The position numbers and the translations under genes were made by a program. From an uncultured Marinomonas sp. (GTDB lineage Bacteria; Pseudomonadota; Gammaproteobacteria; Pseudomonadales; Marinomonadaceae): DNA of 42,714 bases. The stretch's first letter is position 1, and the number at the start of each line of letters is the position of its first letter. Shown here piece by piece: positions 24,145-32,803 of this stretch. The stretch spans positions 1 through 42,714 of the forward strand of contig CANLRQ010000025.1 of assembly GCA_947493575.1 (NCBI GenBank). Direction: 5' to 3'. The notes below the pieces were generated by a model. It was not told the DNA's origin. It saw nothing but the letters and a program-made list of their open reading frames with translations, and made no database searches.

Positions 24145-27100
24145 TTAACGGCGTTTTATTTTTGGCTTACGCTTGGTGGCTTTTTTGGTTGGGCTATTCA
24201 CTCTAAAGCCAGACTTAGCACCACTTTTTTTAATATGCCGCTGTAATTCTTGTACTGCTATTTTTATCGCCTTGTTCGAAGCGGCCAGTGGCTTTAACAA
24301 CTCCAATTCCTTTAGAGCGAAAGCAAATTTTTTTTGAGAAATTAGAGTATTAACCACTCCCCGCATACTATTAATTACAGGCCTAGGATCTGTAGAAAAG
24401 CAGGACAATCTACTATTAAAAGCTTTTCTATCGTACCATAGTGATTCATCATAACACTCTAACTGCATATATATATCGGCAATATTATTATAACTGGTCG
24501 TCACATCTGGATGGTTTTCATCGAAGAACTCAAACTGTAATTTAATCGCTTTTTTCAGGTATTTTAATGCTTTTTCATATTGCCCTAAGTCACCACAGGT
24601 AATACCAACGTTGTTATAGCTGCTAGCCACATCAGGATGACTTTCTCCTAACAATTTAATCCGTAATTCAAGTGATGTTTGTTGGTATTTTAGTGCTTGA
24701 TCGTATTGCCTTAAGTCATAATAGGAACAACCAATATTATGATAACTTCCAGTCACGTCAACATGGCTCTCACCAAACAAATCAAGACGTAAGTCAAGTG
24801 CTTTTTGTTTATATTCTAACGCTTTATTATGCTGACCTAAACCTCCATAAGCACTGCCAACATTACTATAACTGGTCGCCACATCCGCATGATTTTCACC
24901 AAACAATTCAAGACGCAACTTAAGCGCCTCTTCCGCATTCCCTAGTGCCTCTTCAGATTGGCCTAGGCACTCTTTAATTACTCCTAAATCACTTAAAAGA
25001 TGAGCTTTTATTATCAAATTTGAAGAATCATTTTCTAGCAACAAATCATCAAACAACACTAAGGACTTTAGTAATACCACCTCACTTTGTTGATAGTGAC
25101 CTAGATACCACAGAGGGTATGACTGGAGCCAAATTAGTGACACCCCTTGAGCAAGACACAGCTCTTCCGCCTGTGTTTGCCAGCGCTTAAGATGGTCTAT
25201 TTCAGCTTGGTAGTGTTTTAATTCTAAAAATTCGTCCTTGCGCTCTTCAAACCAAATAATCATACGCTGGCAGACGCTTTGCCCCCATTCTGCCATTGGT
25301 GCTAATGGGTGTAATTCGCATTGAACTTCTTTCAGCAAACGGTGAATCGAGTAACGGTCATTGCCTGTGGTGGAGAAAAGACGTAACTCGACACCAAGCG
25401 CCAGAGGCTCTATCAATTCCTCTTCAGAGACATCCAGTAGCGCAGCCATTAACGACGCTCCCATCGATGCCGTGGCACTCCAGCTTAATAGTCGCAATAT
25501 GTCTTCAATTAAGGGGGATTGGGTTATTTCGTGCTCTGTAATCGCCAAGGTACGAAACAAACCCACTTGATGCCCCGTAAAACTGGCAAGGTGTTTCTCT
25601 GGCAATGCCGTTTTTAAATTAGTGTCTAACAGGGTGTTGTATTTCAGCCAACTCACCGAGGTAAGTCGTTTTAAATAGGCTCCTGCTAACTCAATCGCGA
25701 GAGGCAAGTGCCCCAACAGTTCAACTATTTCCATACATGTTGTGCGCTCACCCTCTGTAAGCAGCGTCACATTGCGATTGGCTTCTTTTAAGAGTAATTC
25801 AACCGCTTCTTCTGGCGTCAGTAATGACAAGGGCAACGCCGTGAAGCCATTAATATCAATCCGACTGGTGATCAGCAAGTGCGGTGTCGATTGAATCATT
25901 GGAAGATAGTCTTGAATTTGCTCTTTTGTTTCAACGTTATCGAACACGATCAAACAGTCGGTGCTGTTTTTAAGCTTGTCTAATGCTCTGATTAATACGT
26001 CCGCTGTTTCTAAGTGGGGCGAAAACCATTTCGTGGCTCGTGCCATTTGCACTAACTGAGTATCAATGTCGCTGTCCGCTTCAATCCAAAACACCCCATT
26101 GGGGTAATCCTCTTGGTACTTGTAGGCGTATTCGACCGCCAATTGCGTTTTGCCTAAGCCTCCCATACCGCGAAAGGACGCCGCATGGCCTATATTGGTT
26201 TTCATTCCAGACGTAAGTTGGTTTCTAAGCTGCAACAGCACCTCACCTCGACCCACAACACCATCCCCTTTTTTGCGAAACGGTACGTTAAAGACAGGGT
26301 GATTTGGATTGTAATCAGGAATATTTGACGAAGAAACACGCTCTTTTTCTGTTCTTGATTGAGAGGGATTAGCCAATGATCCCATGGCTTCTGTGTTCGC
26401 TATTGCTTCCTCTACGATTGTCTCTACAGGCGGCGCAATAGTCTGCGCCAGTGAGTTCAGAAAGTCGGGCAGATCACTGTAATCTTGATAGGTAATGGGG
26501 ATTAAAGGCAAATTGAGCTGTTCTATTTTTTCACGTTGGCTCTCTTTAATGAGTACAAAATGTTTTGCCGTATTGCCATCAAACAAGTGGCTAACGGCTT
26601 GTAACGCCCCAGCAAAAATATCATCGTCAAAACTGAATCCAATGAAGAGCAATCGATGCGTTGTAAAGTAGGTTTTTAGTGTGGCTAGTGCTGCTTTGTA
26701 TTTCTCATCGTCTGCCTCTTCACTGTATAAACTGGAATACCCATCGGGCGTCAGTATGAGGTTATTTACATTGTCGATGCGTCCGTGTAAATGCCACACA
26801 GTCGGATGGGGGATATTCCCAGACAATGAACTCGCTTGCTCATGGGAGGATTCAATATCCCAATGGCTTAAATCTCGTATTTTATCCTCTGGGCAGGCCC
26901 AATCTAATACTTTGTCATAGTTGGTTGTAATAATAAGTGGGCAATGTAACCGCCAGATTGTTCGGGCCAATTCTAGACTTGATTCATCACATTGGCTTTT
27001 AGAAAACAAAAGCTGCTGTTTAAGGAAGGTATTCCAAGCGTGGTTACCAAGCGCTTTCTTAGCAAGTTGAGCGGCCTTTAAATAACTGTTTTCATCTTCG

Positions 27101-27327
27101 TCTTCATGATGAAGGAGCGCCTCAATCAAGTCTGCTGCTGTTACTTTAACTCCTTGTTGCTTTATTGTATCAGCACTGCTTAATAATAAGGTTTTCCAAC
27201 TTGGGAAGAGAGGCTCATCACTGTCTGCCTTCTTCACCGACATGGACACACCCGCACCGACAAAAGGAATAAGACGCCGTTCTTCGAGTGCTGCTTGTAA
27301 ATCCTTATTCATTGTAAATTTCGTCAT
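24145..27327 (-). CDS. SIR2-NB-ARC-TPR protein (STAND-type antiphage candidate)
   Basis: This 1060-residue protein has three parts. The N-terminal SIR2-like domain (about 8-290) shows GAGVS (24-28), TTNYD with catalytic Asn near 136, WHLHG with catalytic His near 181, and GFSFDD (230-235), so NAD hydrolysis is possible. The NB-ARC-type STAND ATPase (about 355-700) has P-loop GMGGLGKTQ (387-395), Walker B CLIVFDNV (458-465) and LLITSR (484-489). The C-terminal sensor of kinesin-light-chain-like 42-residue TPRs (about 790-985) has four phased units marked GENHADV, GESHVDV, GESHPDV and DENHPDV. A very basic tail ends the protein. Such SIR2-STAND proteins sense a phage product, oligomerise and deplete NAD. 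It is monocistronic, with AAGG before the ATG. Confidence 0.88.
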   Translation of the reverse strand: MTKFTMNKDLQAALEERRLIPFVGAGVSMSVKKADSDEPLFPSWKTLLLSSADTIKQQGVKVTAADLIEALLHHEDEDENSYLKAAQLAKKALGNHAWNTFLKQQLLFSKSQCDESSLELARTIWRLHCPLIITTNYDKVLDWACPEDKIRDLSHWDIESSHEQASSLSGNIPHPTVWHLHGRIDNVNNLILTPDGYSSLYSEEADDEKYKAALATLKTYFTTHRLLFIGFSFDDDIFAGALQAVSHLFDGNTAKHFVLIKESQREKIEQLNLPLIPITYQDYSDLPDFLNSLAQTIAPPVETIVEEAIANTEAMGSLANPSQSRTEKERVSSSNIPDYNPNHPVFNVPFRKKGDGVVGRGEVLLQLRNQLTSGMKTNIGHAASFRGMGGLGKTQLAVEYAYKYQEDYPNGVFWIEADSDIDTQLVQMARATKWFSPHLETADVLIRALDKLKNSTDCLIVFDNVETKEQIQDYLPMIQSTPHLLITSRIDINGFTALPLSLLTPEEAVELLLKEANRNVTLLTEGERTTCMEIVELLGHLPLAIELAGAYLKRLTSVSWLKYNTLLDTNLKTALPEKHLASFTGHQVGLFRTLAITEHEITQSPLIEDILRLLSWSATASMGASLMAALLDVSEEELIEPLALGVELRLFSTTGNDRYSIHRLLKEVQCELHPLAPMAEWGQSVCQRMIIWFEERKDEFLELKHYQAEIDHLKRWQTQAEELCLAQGVSLIWLQSYPLWYLGHYQQSEVVLLKSLVLFDDLLLENDSSNLIIKAHLLSDLGVIKECLGQSEEALGNAEEALKLRLELFGENHADVATSYSNVGSAYGGLGQHNKALEYKQKALDLRLDLFGESHVDVTGSYHNIGCSYYDLRQYDQALKYQQTSLELRIKLLGESHPDVASSYNNVGITCGDLGQYEKALKYLKKAIKLQFEFFDENHPDVTTSYNNIADIYMQLECYDESLWYDRKAFNSRLSCFSTDPRPVINSMRGVVNTLISQKKFAFALKELELLKPLAASNKAIKIAVQELQRHIKKSGAKSGFRVNSPTKKATKRKPKIKRR

Positions 27328-27608
27328 GAAAACCTTAAAACAGTAAAATGCATCAGGTTTTTATTTTACGGGGAAAAACCCTTCTATTACCACTGTTCAA
27401 TGAAAGTAATCGTCGCTACGTCAATAGACAATGCCTCCAACAAAAAAGAGCGGCTTTTATACGTGCTCTATTGCTCTGTATTCAACTGCCACCGAGCACT
27501 CCACCGACATATAGATGATAGTCACCTTCGCTCTAAGCACCGAATTTTGTATGTACAACCCTAGAAAAAATTCACTCTCACCAAAACTTCAACCTAGGGC
27601 AAGAACGC

Positions 27609-28025
27609 CTAATTGTCATTATTACGCTCTTCAGGTAAATCACTTAGATACTGCACAAACTCTACTTCGTAACCAGAAGGGTCGGTAAAGTACACATTTT
27701 TCCTGTGTGGGTTCTCTACTCCATACTTCTCGACGGTAAAACCAACGTGATCAAGTCGCTCGATCACGGCATCTAAGTTGTGAGTAACAAACGCAAAATG
27801 CGCTAATCCCACAGTATGGCCTGTAAGGTCTCGATTGCTCCCAGTACCATGATCATTTAACGTTAAAAATTGATAATCATCACCGAAATGTAACCAGTTT
27901 CGTTGCATGCCATACCAATCAGATGTGCCTTTACTGCGAACTCTCCAATGGGGGAAAGCCGCTTTGTAGAAAGTTAACGCTTTCACCATATCTTTTACAA
28001 CCAAATTAAGGTGCTCTAACCTCAT
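27609..28025 (-). CDS. VOC-family (glyoxalase/dioxygenase-fold) protein
   Basis: This 138-residue VOC protein has two beta-alpha-beta-beta-beta modules: MRLEHLNLVVKDMVKAL at the start, GLAHFAFVTHNLDAVIERL in the middle, and NVYFTDPSGYEVEFVQYL at the end. Candidate metal ligands are His 5, the His in GLAHFAF and Glu in YEVEF. The substrate is unknown. It starts 32 nt from the soxR remnant on the other strand; the 281-nt leader to the SIR2 gene holds no gene. Confidence 0.88.
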   Translation of the reverse strand: MRLEHLNLVVKDMVKALTFYKAAFPHWRVRSKGTSDWYGMQRNWLHFGDDYQFLTLNDHGTGSNRDLTGHTVGLAHFAFVTHNLDAVIERLDHVGFTVEKYGVENPHRKNVYFTDPSGYEVEFVQYLSDLPEERNNDN

Positions 28026-28057
28026 TACATTGTTCCTTTCGTCTGTTTCACATTTAA

Positions 28058-28252
28058 ATGAAAGCTTTAAAATGGAATGAAGAACTAAACGACCGTATTC
28101 AATATTTAGAAAATATTAGGGATTCGCTTGATGGTTGCATTGGCTGCGGTTGTTTATCAATGAAAAGATGCCCTATCTATAATGATCAAGACCACTTATC
28201 TGAGGAAGGTGCTGGTCCGGTTCTGTTAGAGCGAAAAGTACAGTTAAATTGA
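28058..28252 (+). pseudogene. soxR: 5'-truncated soxR (C-terminal [2Fe-2S] region only)
   Basis: The 64-residue frame KWNEELNDRIQYLENIRDSL, DGCIGCGCLSMKRCPIYN, then EEGAGPVLLE matches the C-terminal third of SoxR, including the C-x2-C-x-C-x5-C iron-sulfur ligands. The MerR-type DNA-binding domain and most of the dimerisation helix are absent, and no ribosome site precedes the ATG. It is therefore a remnant, unless expressed as a free iron-sulfur peptide. It is followed by the shared terminator at 28336-28362. Confidence 0.82.
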
Positions 28253-28335
28253 GCGTTAGATGTAGATAACACAAGAATAAAAATACCTTTGATGGGCAAA
28301 CCAAACACCGCCTTGAATTTGATTTCTCAGAACAC

Positions 28336-28362
28336 AAAAAGCCCCTCAACAAGGGGCCTTTT
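28336..28362. terminator. Bidirectional rho-independent terminator
   Basis: GCCCCT (28341-28346) and AGGGGC (28352-28357) form a 6-bp GC-rich stem with a 5-nt loop, flanked by AAAAA upstream and TTTT downstream. It lies between the convergent soxR remnant and DJ-1-family gene. Confidence 0.85.
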
Positions 28363-28396
28363 AGGTATTTAATTGCCTTTAAATCGACATAGCAAC

Positions 28397-29083
28397 TTAG
28401 ACTAACAAAGCCAACAATTTCTCCGCAACCAATTCAGAGCTTGCCGGGTTTTGGCCTGTAATCATTAAACCATCTTGCACGGCAAAAGGCGTCCAATCAG
28501 CATTTTTATGGTAGTTACCACCACGAGCACTCAGCTCATCTTCCAATAAAAATGGCACAACATTCGTTAATTGAACGGCATCTTCTTCTGAATTGGAAAA
28601 ACCTGTTACAGAGCGGCCTTTAACATAAAACTCGCCATCAGAACCTTTGATATTTAAAAACGCACTAGGGGCATGACACACTGAGGCAATTGGTTTATCT
28701 GCTTTCAAAAAAGACTCAATAAGCGCAATTGAAGCATCGTTATCCGTTAAATCCCAAAGAGGCCCATGACCTCCAGGGTAAAACACAGCATCATAATCAA
28801 TTTGAGAAGCAAGGTTTAACCCAAGAGTGTTCGCCACTTTATCTTGGGTTGCTTTATCTTCATAAAAACGTTTTGTCGCTGGAGTTTGAAAATCTGGCAA
28901 TTCGCTTTTTGGATCAATCGGAGCTTGACCACCTTTTGGAGAAACCAGAGTCACATCAACACCGGCATCAATAAAGGCATAATACGGTGCCGCAAATTCC
29001 TCTACCCAAAAACCTGTTTTTTCGCCTGTATTACCCAATTCTGAATGTGATGTTAAAACAAATAAAACTTTTTTAGTGCTCAT
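28397..29083 (-). CDS. DJ-1/PfpI-family protein (HchA/Hsp31-like glyoxalase III type)
   Basis: This 228-residue class I glutamine-amidotransferase-like protein has the nucleophile elbow ASVCHAP with Cys 136 and His 137, GGHGPLWDL (104-112), and a candidate catalytic Glu in GFWVEEF (24-30). Family members degrade methylglyoxal or act on damaged proteins in the cytoplasm. It is divergently transcribed from a LysR-type regulator that probably controls it, with 163 nt between starts. The exact activity is inferred. Confidence 0.9.
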   Translation of the reverse strand: MSTKKVLFVLTSHSELGNTGEKTGFWVEEFAAPYYAFIDAGVDVTLVSPKGGQAPIDPKSELPDFQTPATKRFYEDKATQDKVANTLGLNLASQIDYDAVFYPGGHGPLWDLTDNDASIALIESFLKADKPIASVCHAPSAFLNIKGSDGEFYVKGRSVTGFSNSEEDAVQLTNVVPFLLEDELSARGGNYHKNADWTPFAVQDGLMITGQNPASSELVAEKLLALLV

Positions 29084-29246
29084 ACTATGAATCCTATATA
29101 AACCGTTTAATTAGAGACGTTCATGAAATAATTTCAATAGGATTAGTATAATGAGTTACTCAAACAGTCGGTATATGAGCATTTTTGACTTCATTGATTG
29201 AATTATTGATACAATCAGATCACTCAATTCGACATAGGCTCAAGTA

Positions 29247-30143
29247 ATGGAAATATCTTTCGAACAGCTGAAAAGTATGGTGGTATTTGCACAAATCGTA
29301 GATCAAGGCAGCCTCACAGCCGCTGCAAAATCTATGGGCATTTCAAGAGGTGTTGTCAGTTACCATTTAAAAAAGCTTGAAGCACAACTGGGTGTTAGGC
29401 TACTTAATCGCACTACGCGCTCGCTCTCATTAACTGATACGGGGCAGGCTTACTATCTTCGCTGTCAAACCATTGCCTACCAAGCACACCAAGCCAACTT
29501 ACAAATCGAAAAAGCCAAACAAGAACCGATTGGCAAGCTTAAAATCACCTGCCCAGTCAATTTAGGCTTACAGATTATTGTTCCTGCATTAAACAGCTTT
29601 CGACGATTGTACCCACTGATCGAATTAGATGTGTCTTTAAATGACGAAGTCGCCAATATTATAAAAGATGGAATTGATCTGGCGATACGAGGTGCACCAT
29701 TAGCTGACTCTGGCCTACAAGCCAGCAAACTAGCTACTTTTGAAACCTGCCTATGCGGCGCTCCCGACTATTTTGCTCATAGAGGCACACCCACCAAACC
29801 TGACGATTTACACGAACACGATTGGGTTGTGTATAAACAAGCTGCGGACACGGTACATCTATCTCAAGGAGAGCGCTCATTTTCTCTAGCTGTTCATGGG
29901 TCAGTAAGTACTAACAATGCGGCAGCTAGGACTGCATTTTTAGAAGGAGGAAACGGCATTGGTCGTATTCCAATGTATGACGCCCGCCCACGAATTCAAA
30001 AAGGTAGCTTAGAAAGAGTCTTGGCAGATTATCAATGTTCAGACATTCAGGTGTTTGCAGTTTTCCCTCCCGGGACAGCTCAGTTTAAAAAGCTGAGACT
30101 GTTAATCGACTTCTTAAAATCAGAGTTTCTAAAAAGACAATAA
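29247..30143 (+). CDS. LysR-family transcriptional regulator
   Basis: This 298-residue LysR regulator has an N-terminal winged helix (about 7-65, GSLTAAAKSMGISRGVVSYH, LKKLEAQLGVRLLNRTTRSL) and a periplasmic-binding-like effector domain (about 92-290). It is of the group often annotated DhcR/AaeR-like. It is divergent from the DJ-1-family gene, its likely target; the inducer is unknown and may be an electrophile or aldehyde. Confidence 0.93.
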   Translation: MEISFEQLKSMVVFAQIVDQGSLTAAAKSMGISRGVVSYHLKKLEAQLGVRLLNRTTRSLSLTDTGQAYYLRCQTIAYQAHQANLQIEKAKQEPIGKLKITCPVNLGLQIIVPALNSFRRLYPLIELDVSLNDEVANIIKDGIDLAIRGAPLADSGLQASKLATFETCLCGAPDYFAHRGTPTKPDDLHEHDWVVYKQAADTVHLSQGERSFSLAVHGSVSTNNAAARTAFLEGGNGIGRIPMYDARPRIQKGSLERVLADYQCSDIQVFAVFPPGTAQFKKLRLLIDFLKSEFLKRQ

Positions 30144-30275
30144 AGCCTTCTAAATGTAATTATTTGTTAATGAAAGTGATTTATATTTTATAAATGTTAC
30201 TTTTTGCGCAAAACTCCTTCACGAGATACATTTTGAAACATTATAGATTTACCTTCAAACAGTCACTAATAAATA

Positions 30276-30379
30276 TTAAGAAAGGTCCGAATAAGCCCTT
30301 TTGCATGTGGATAAAAGCCTGATATTCAAAACGAGTGAGGCTTAGCAGACTTAAGTAGATTTATTCGCACCTTCCTTAA
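30276..30379. mobile_element. 96-bp IS5-type MITE with TTAA target duplication
   Basis: The element spans 30280-30375. Its ends are GAAAGGTCCGAATAAGC and, on the other strand, GGAAGGTGCGAATAAATC, which match each other at 13 of the first 15 bases and resemble the IS5 terminal repeat. It is bordered by TTAA on both sides (30276-30279 and 30376-30379). With no coding capacity it fits a miniature inverted-repeat transposable element. It lies in the otherwise empty gap 30144-30454. Confidence 0.75.
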
Positions 30380-30454
30380 CTCTTTGCGTGATTAGGCTTC
30401 ATTAACTACACTTTATGTATTCATTATTGAATTAGAAATAATCAAGGGCTAGCC

Positions 30455-32278
30455 ATGCAATTTCAAGGACGCATCAATAAACCTCAATACCTCACTTTTA
30501 TTTTTTGTATATTAGGGATGGCTCCTACCCTTTATTATATTTTCTATCATTTCAATAGAGGGGATTTTTTAAGCAGTGTTATCAACATTGTAAACTCTAT
30601 GTTTCTGATATTTCTTATTGTTATGAGTTATCACGGAAAGATTAGGACAGTACATCAAAACATTATGGCCGTGGTTTTTGGCTCATTTGCTTTGTATGCC
30701 TCTTATGTTTTTGATATTCGAGGCGTTGTATATATTTACCCTATTATTGCTATTTTATTCTTTAATTTTCACTACAAAAAAGCGCTATATATTAGTGTAG
30801 TACTTGCTTCTTTTGCATTGTTTTTAGTTTCCTTAAATCAGAAGATACACTTTGTTTTTGGCATCAGCATTAGTCTTACTATCACTATTATTATCTCTTT
30901 TTTATATTCAAAAACGATTCAAAATCACAAACAGGCACTGCTAAATGAGGCAAATCAAGACTATTTAACAGGGCATGGTAATCGCCGTAGTATAGAAAAC
31001 TGGATCAAAGATCACCTTCATAATTTACCTCCCACATCTGAGCTGGTGATTTATTACATCGATGTGGATAACTTTAAACGTATCAACGATATCTACGGTC
31101 ATGTTATTGGTGACAAAGTTCTACAAAACATCAGTCAACGTTTAGATGATGCTTTAAAGATGAGCCCACATCCTCTTATTCCCTTACACTACAAACTGTC
31201 TAGAATTGCTGGAGATGAGTTTGTTATTGCGATTGAATGGAGCCAAAACAACGCACTTGCTGATGAAATAGGAAAGTTGCTGTTACACGCCGTTAGTCAA
31301 ACGTTCTGGATAGACCAACAATGTTTTTCCCTTAATGCCAGCATTGGTATTGCCATTGCTAAAGGCCCAGAAATCACGCCCATTGATCTAATAAGCAATG
31401 CTGATCAAGCTATGTTTAAGGCTAAAAAGCATAAAGTAAAATCTATCCAAATGTTTGACCATGATTTATTTCAAGAAATCACTCAAAAAAACCAAATTAT
31501 TTTCTCATTAAAAGAAGCCATTAATAACAAAGGTTTCTTTTTAAACTTTATGCCTATCTATAATAAAAATGCGGACAGTATCTCTAGGGTAGAAGTGCTT
31601 ATTAGAAGCAACAATTCCGTCTTGTCAAAGTATGGGCCTGAAGTTTACATTCCAATCGCTGAAGAAATGGGGTTAATAAATAAAATCGATTTGTTAGTCA
31701 TTCAAGAATCGTTTTCCATAATTAATCAGTTAATGCCTTATTTAAATAACGATCAGTTCGTTTTCTCAATTAATATTTCCGCACAAGAGTTGCACAACCA
31801 TAATTTTTTAAAGGATGTCTCTGTATTAGCCACAAAATACAACATCCAACCTCATAATATTGAATTTGAAATCACCGAAACCAGCTTGGTGCATTATGAC
31901 GAAAGCGCTAAAGAAATGCTCCATTCAATAAAAACACAAGGGTATAAACTGGCTTTAGATGATTTTGGAACAGGCTATACGGCGTTTAATCAACTTGGTA
32001 CCTATCCAATTGATACTCTCAAAATAGATCGCAGCTTCATTTGGGCATTGTCAGCAACCCAAAGTAATGAAGGTTCTATGGCAAGTTTGATTTTATCCTT
32101 GGCCAAACTTTACAACTTAACCGTTGTTGCTGAAGGCGTTGAAGAGCAGTATCAGCTCGATTATCTACAATCTCTGGATTGCAGTCTTTTCCAAGGGTAT
32201 TTACTGTCAAAGCCGATTGATTTAGAAAGCTTTAAACAACAACTTTTAAAACATAAGCTGATGACATCTTTAGCATGA
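30455..32278 (+). CDS. Membrane GGDEF-EAL cyclic-di-GMP protein
   Basis: This 607-residue protein has about six N-terminal membrane segments (about 12-152) without a recognised sensor family, then a GGDEF domain (about 165-335) with signature AGDEF (252-256), and an EAL domain (about 350-600). The EAL signature reads EVLIRS (380-385) rather than EALLR; other phosphodiesterase residues are kept: SINISAQEL, EITETS, LDDFGTGY (501-508), TLKIDRSF, VAEGVEEQ (558-565) and FQGYLLSKP. Phosphodiesterase activity is therefore plausible and cyclase activity possible. It is monocistronic between two gaps holding MITEs. Signal and output are unknown. Confidence 0.92.
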   Translation: MQFQGRINKPQYLTFIFCILGMAPTLYYIFYHFNRGDFLSSVINIVNSMFLIFLIVMSYHGKIRTVHQNIMAVVFGSFALYASYVFDIRGVVYIYPIIAILFFNFHYKKALYISVVLASFALFLVSLNQKIHFVFGISISLTITIIISFLYSKTIQNHKQALLNEANQDYLTGHGNRRSIENWIKDHLHNLPPTSELVIYYIDVDNFKRINDIYGHVIGDKVLQNISQRLDDALKMSPHPLIPLHYKLSRIAGDEFVIAIEWSQNNALADEIGKLLLHAVSQTFWIDQQCFSLNASIGIAIAKGPEITPIDLISNADQAMFKAKKHKVKSIQMFDHDLFQEITQKNQIIFSLKEAINNKGFFLNFMPIYNKNADSISRVEVLIRSNNSVLSKYGPEVYIPIAEEMGLINKIDLLVIQESFSIINQLMPYLNNDQFVFSINISAQELHNHNFLKDVSVLATKYNIQPHNIEFEITETSLVHYDESAKEMLHSIKTQGYKLALDDFGTGYTAFNQLGTYPIDTLKIDRSFIWALSATQSNEGSMASLILSLAKLYNLTVVAEGVEEQYQLDYLQSLDCSLFQGYLLSKPIDLESFKQQLLKHKLMTSLA

Positions 32279-32603
32279 AGCCCTACCCTTTCAAACAACG
32301 ACTTTTTTCAGTTTAATCCCACTATTATCCGCCTTGATAGCACTTACAGTATTCGCTGCTTTATTTAAGGAGGAAGGAAGGTAGCTTAGCACCCTTCTCT
32401 GCTTACGCTCTGTATTTATCACCTAGCCAGCTCGTTTACCTAATAACCGAACAATGGCACACGTACAGACTATGCAAGACTTTGTTACATTAGGTTGCTC
32501 TATTTTACCCCTCCAACTCTCAGTCTTTGTTAAATTGAACCCATCGGTTTTATTAAGTTTGTTTTAAGTTCTCAAACAAATATAAAAAGCGGTATTACCA
32601 TTA

Positions 32604-32743
32604 GAGACCTTTTCACGAAGTCATGAGCGATGATAAGACGAGGCAAAAACTGACGAAAAAGCGGAATTTATGAATTATAAATGCTCATTTTGAGTCTATT
32701 TTTAACAAAGTATTAACAAGCGCAATAGTCGTTCAAAGGTCTC
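32604..32743. mobile_element. MITE-like dispersed repeat A, copy 2
   Basis: This 140-bp copy of the element at 21714-21852 has ends GAGACCTTTTCACGA and TCGTTCAAAGGTCTC. Shared internal strings include GTCATGA, CGATGATAAGACGA, TTATAAATGC and AACAAAGTATTAACAAG. No clear target duplication flanks this copy. It ends 60 nt upstream of the gtsA-type start and could affect its promoter. The rest of 32279-32603 shows nothing recognisable. Confidence 0.75.
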
Positions 32744-32803
32744 AATTCATAATAATCTGCATCAATGCAGGTGACGATAAAAAAAATAACAAGGGTTACT
32801 ATC

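Noticed and set aside
24500..24960. Regular 126-bp spaced similarity that could suggest a CRISPR or satellite array
   Set aside because: The repeats are coding and in frame, giving kinesin-light-chain-type TPR units; there are no conserved 25-40 bp repeats with unique spacers anywhere in the window.
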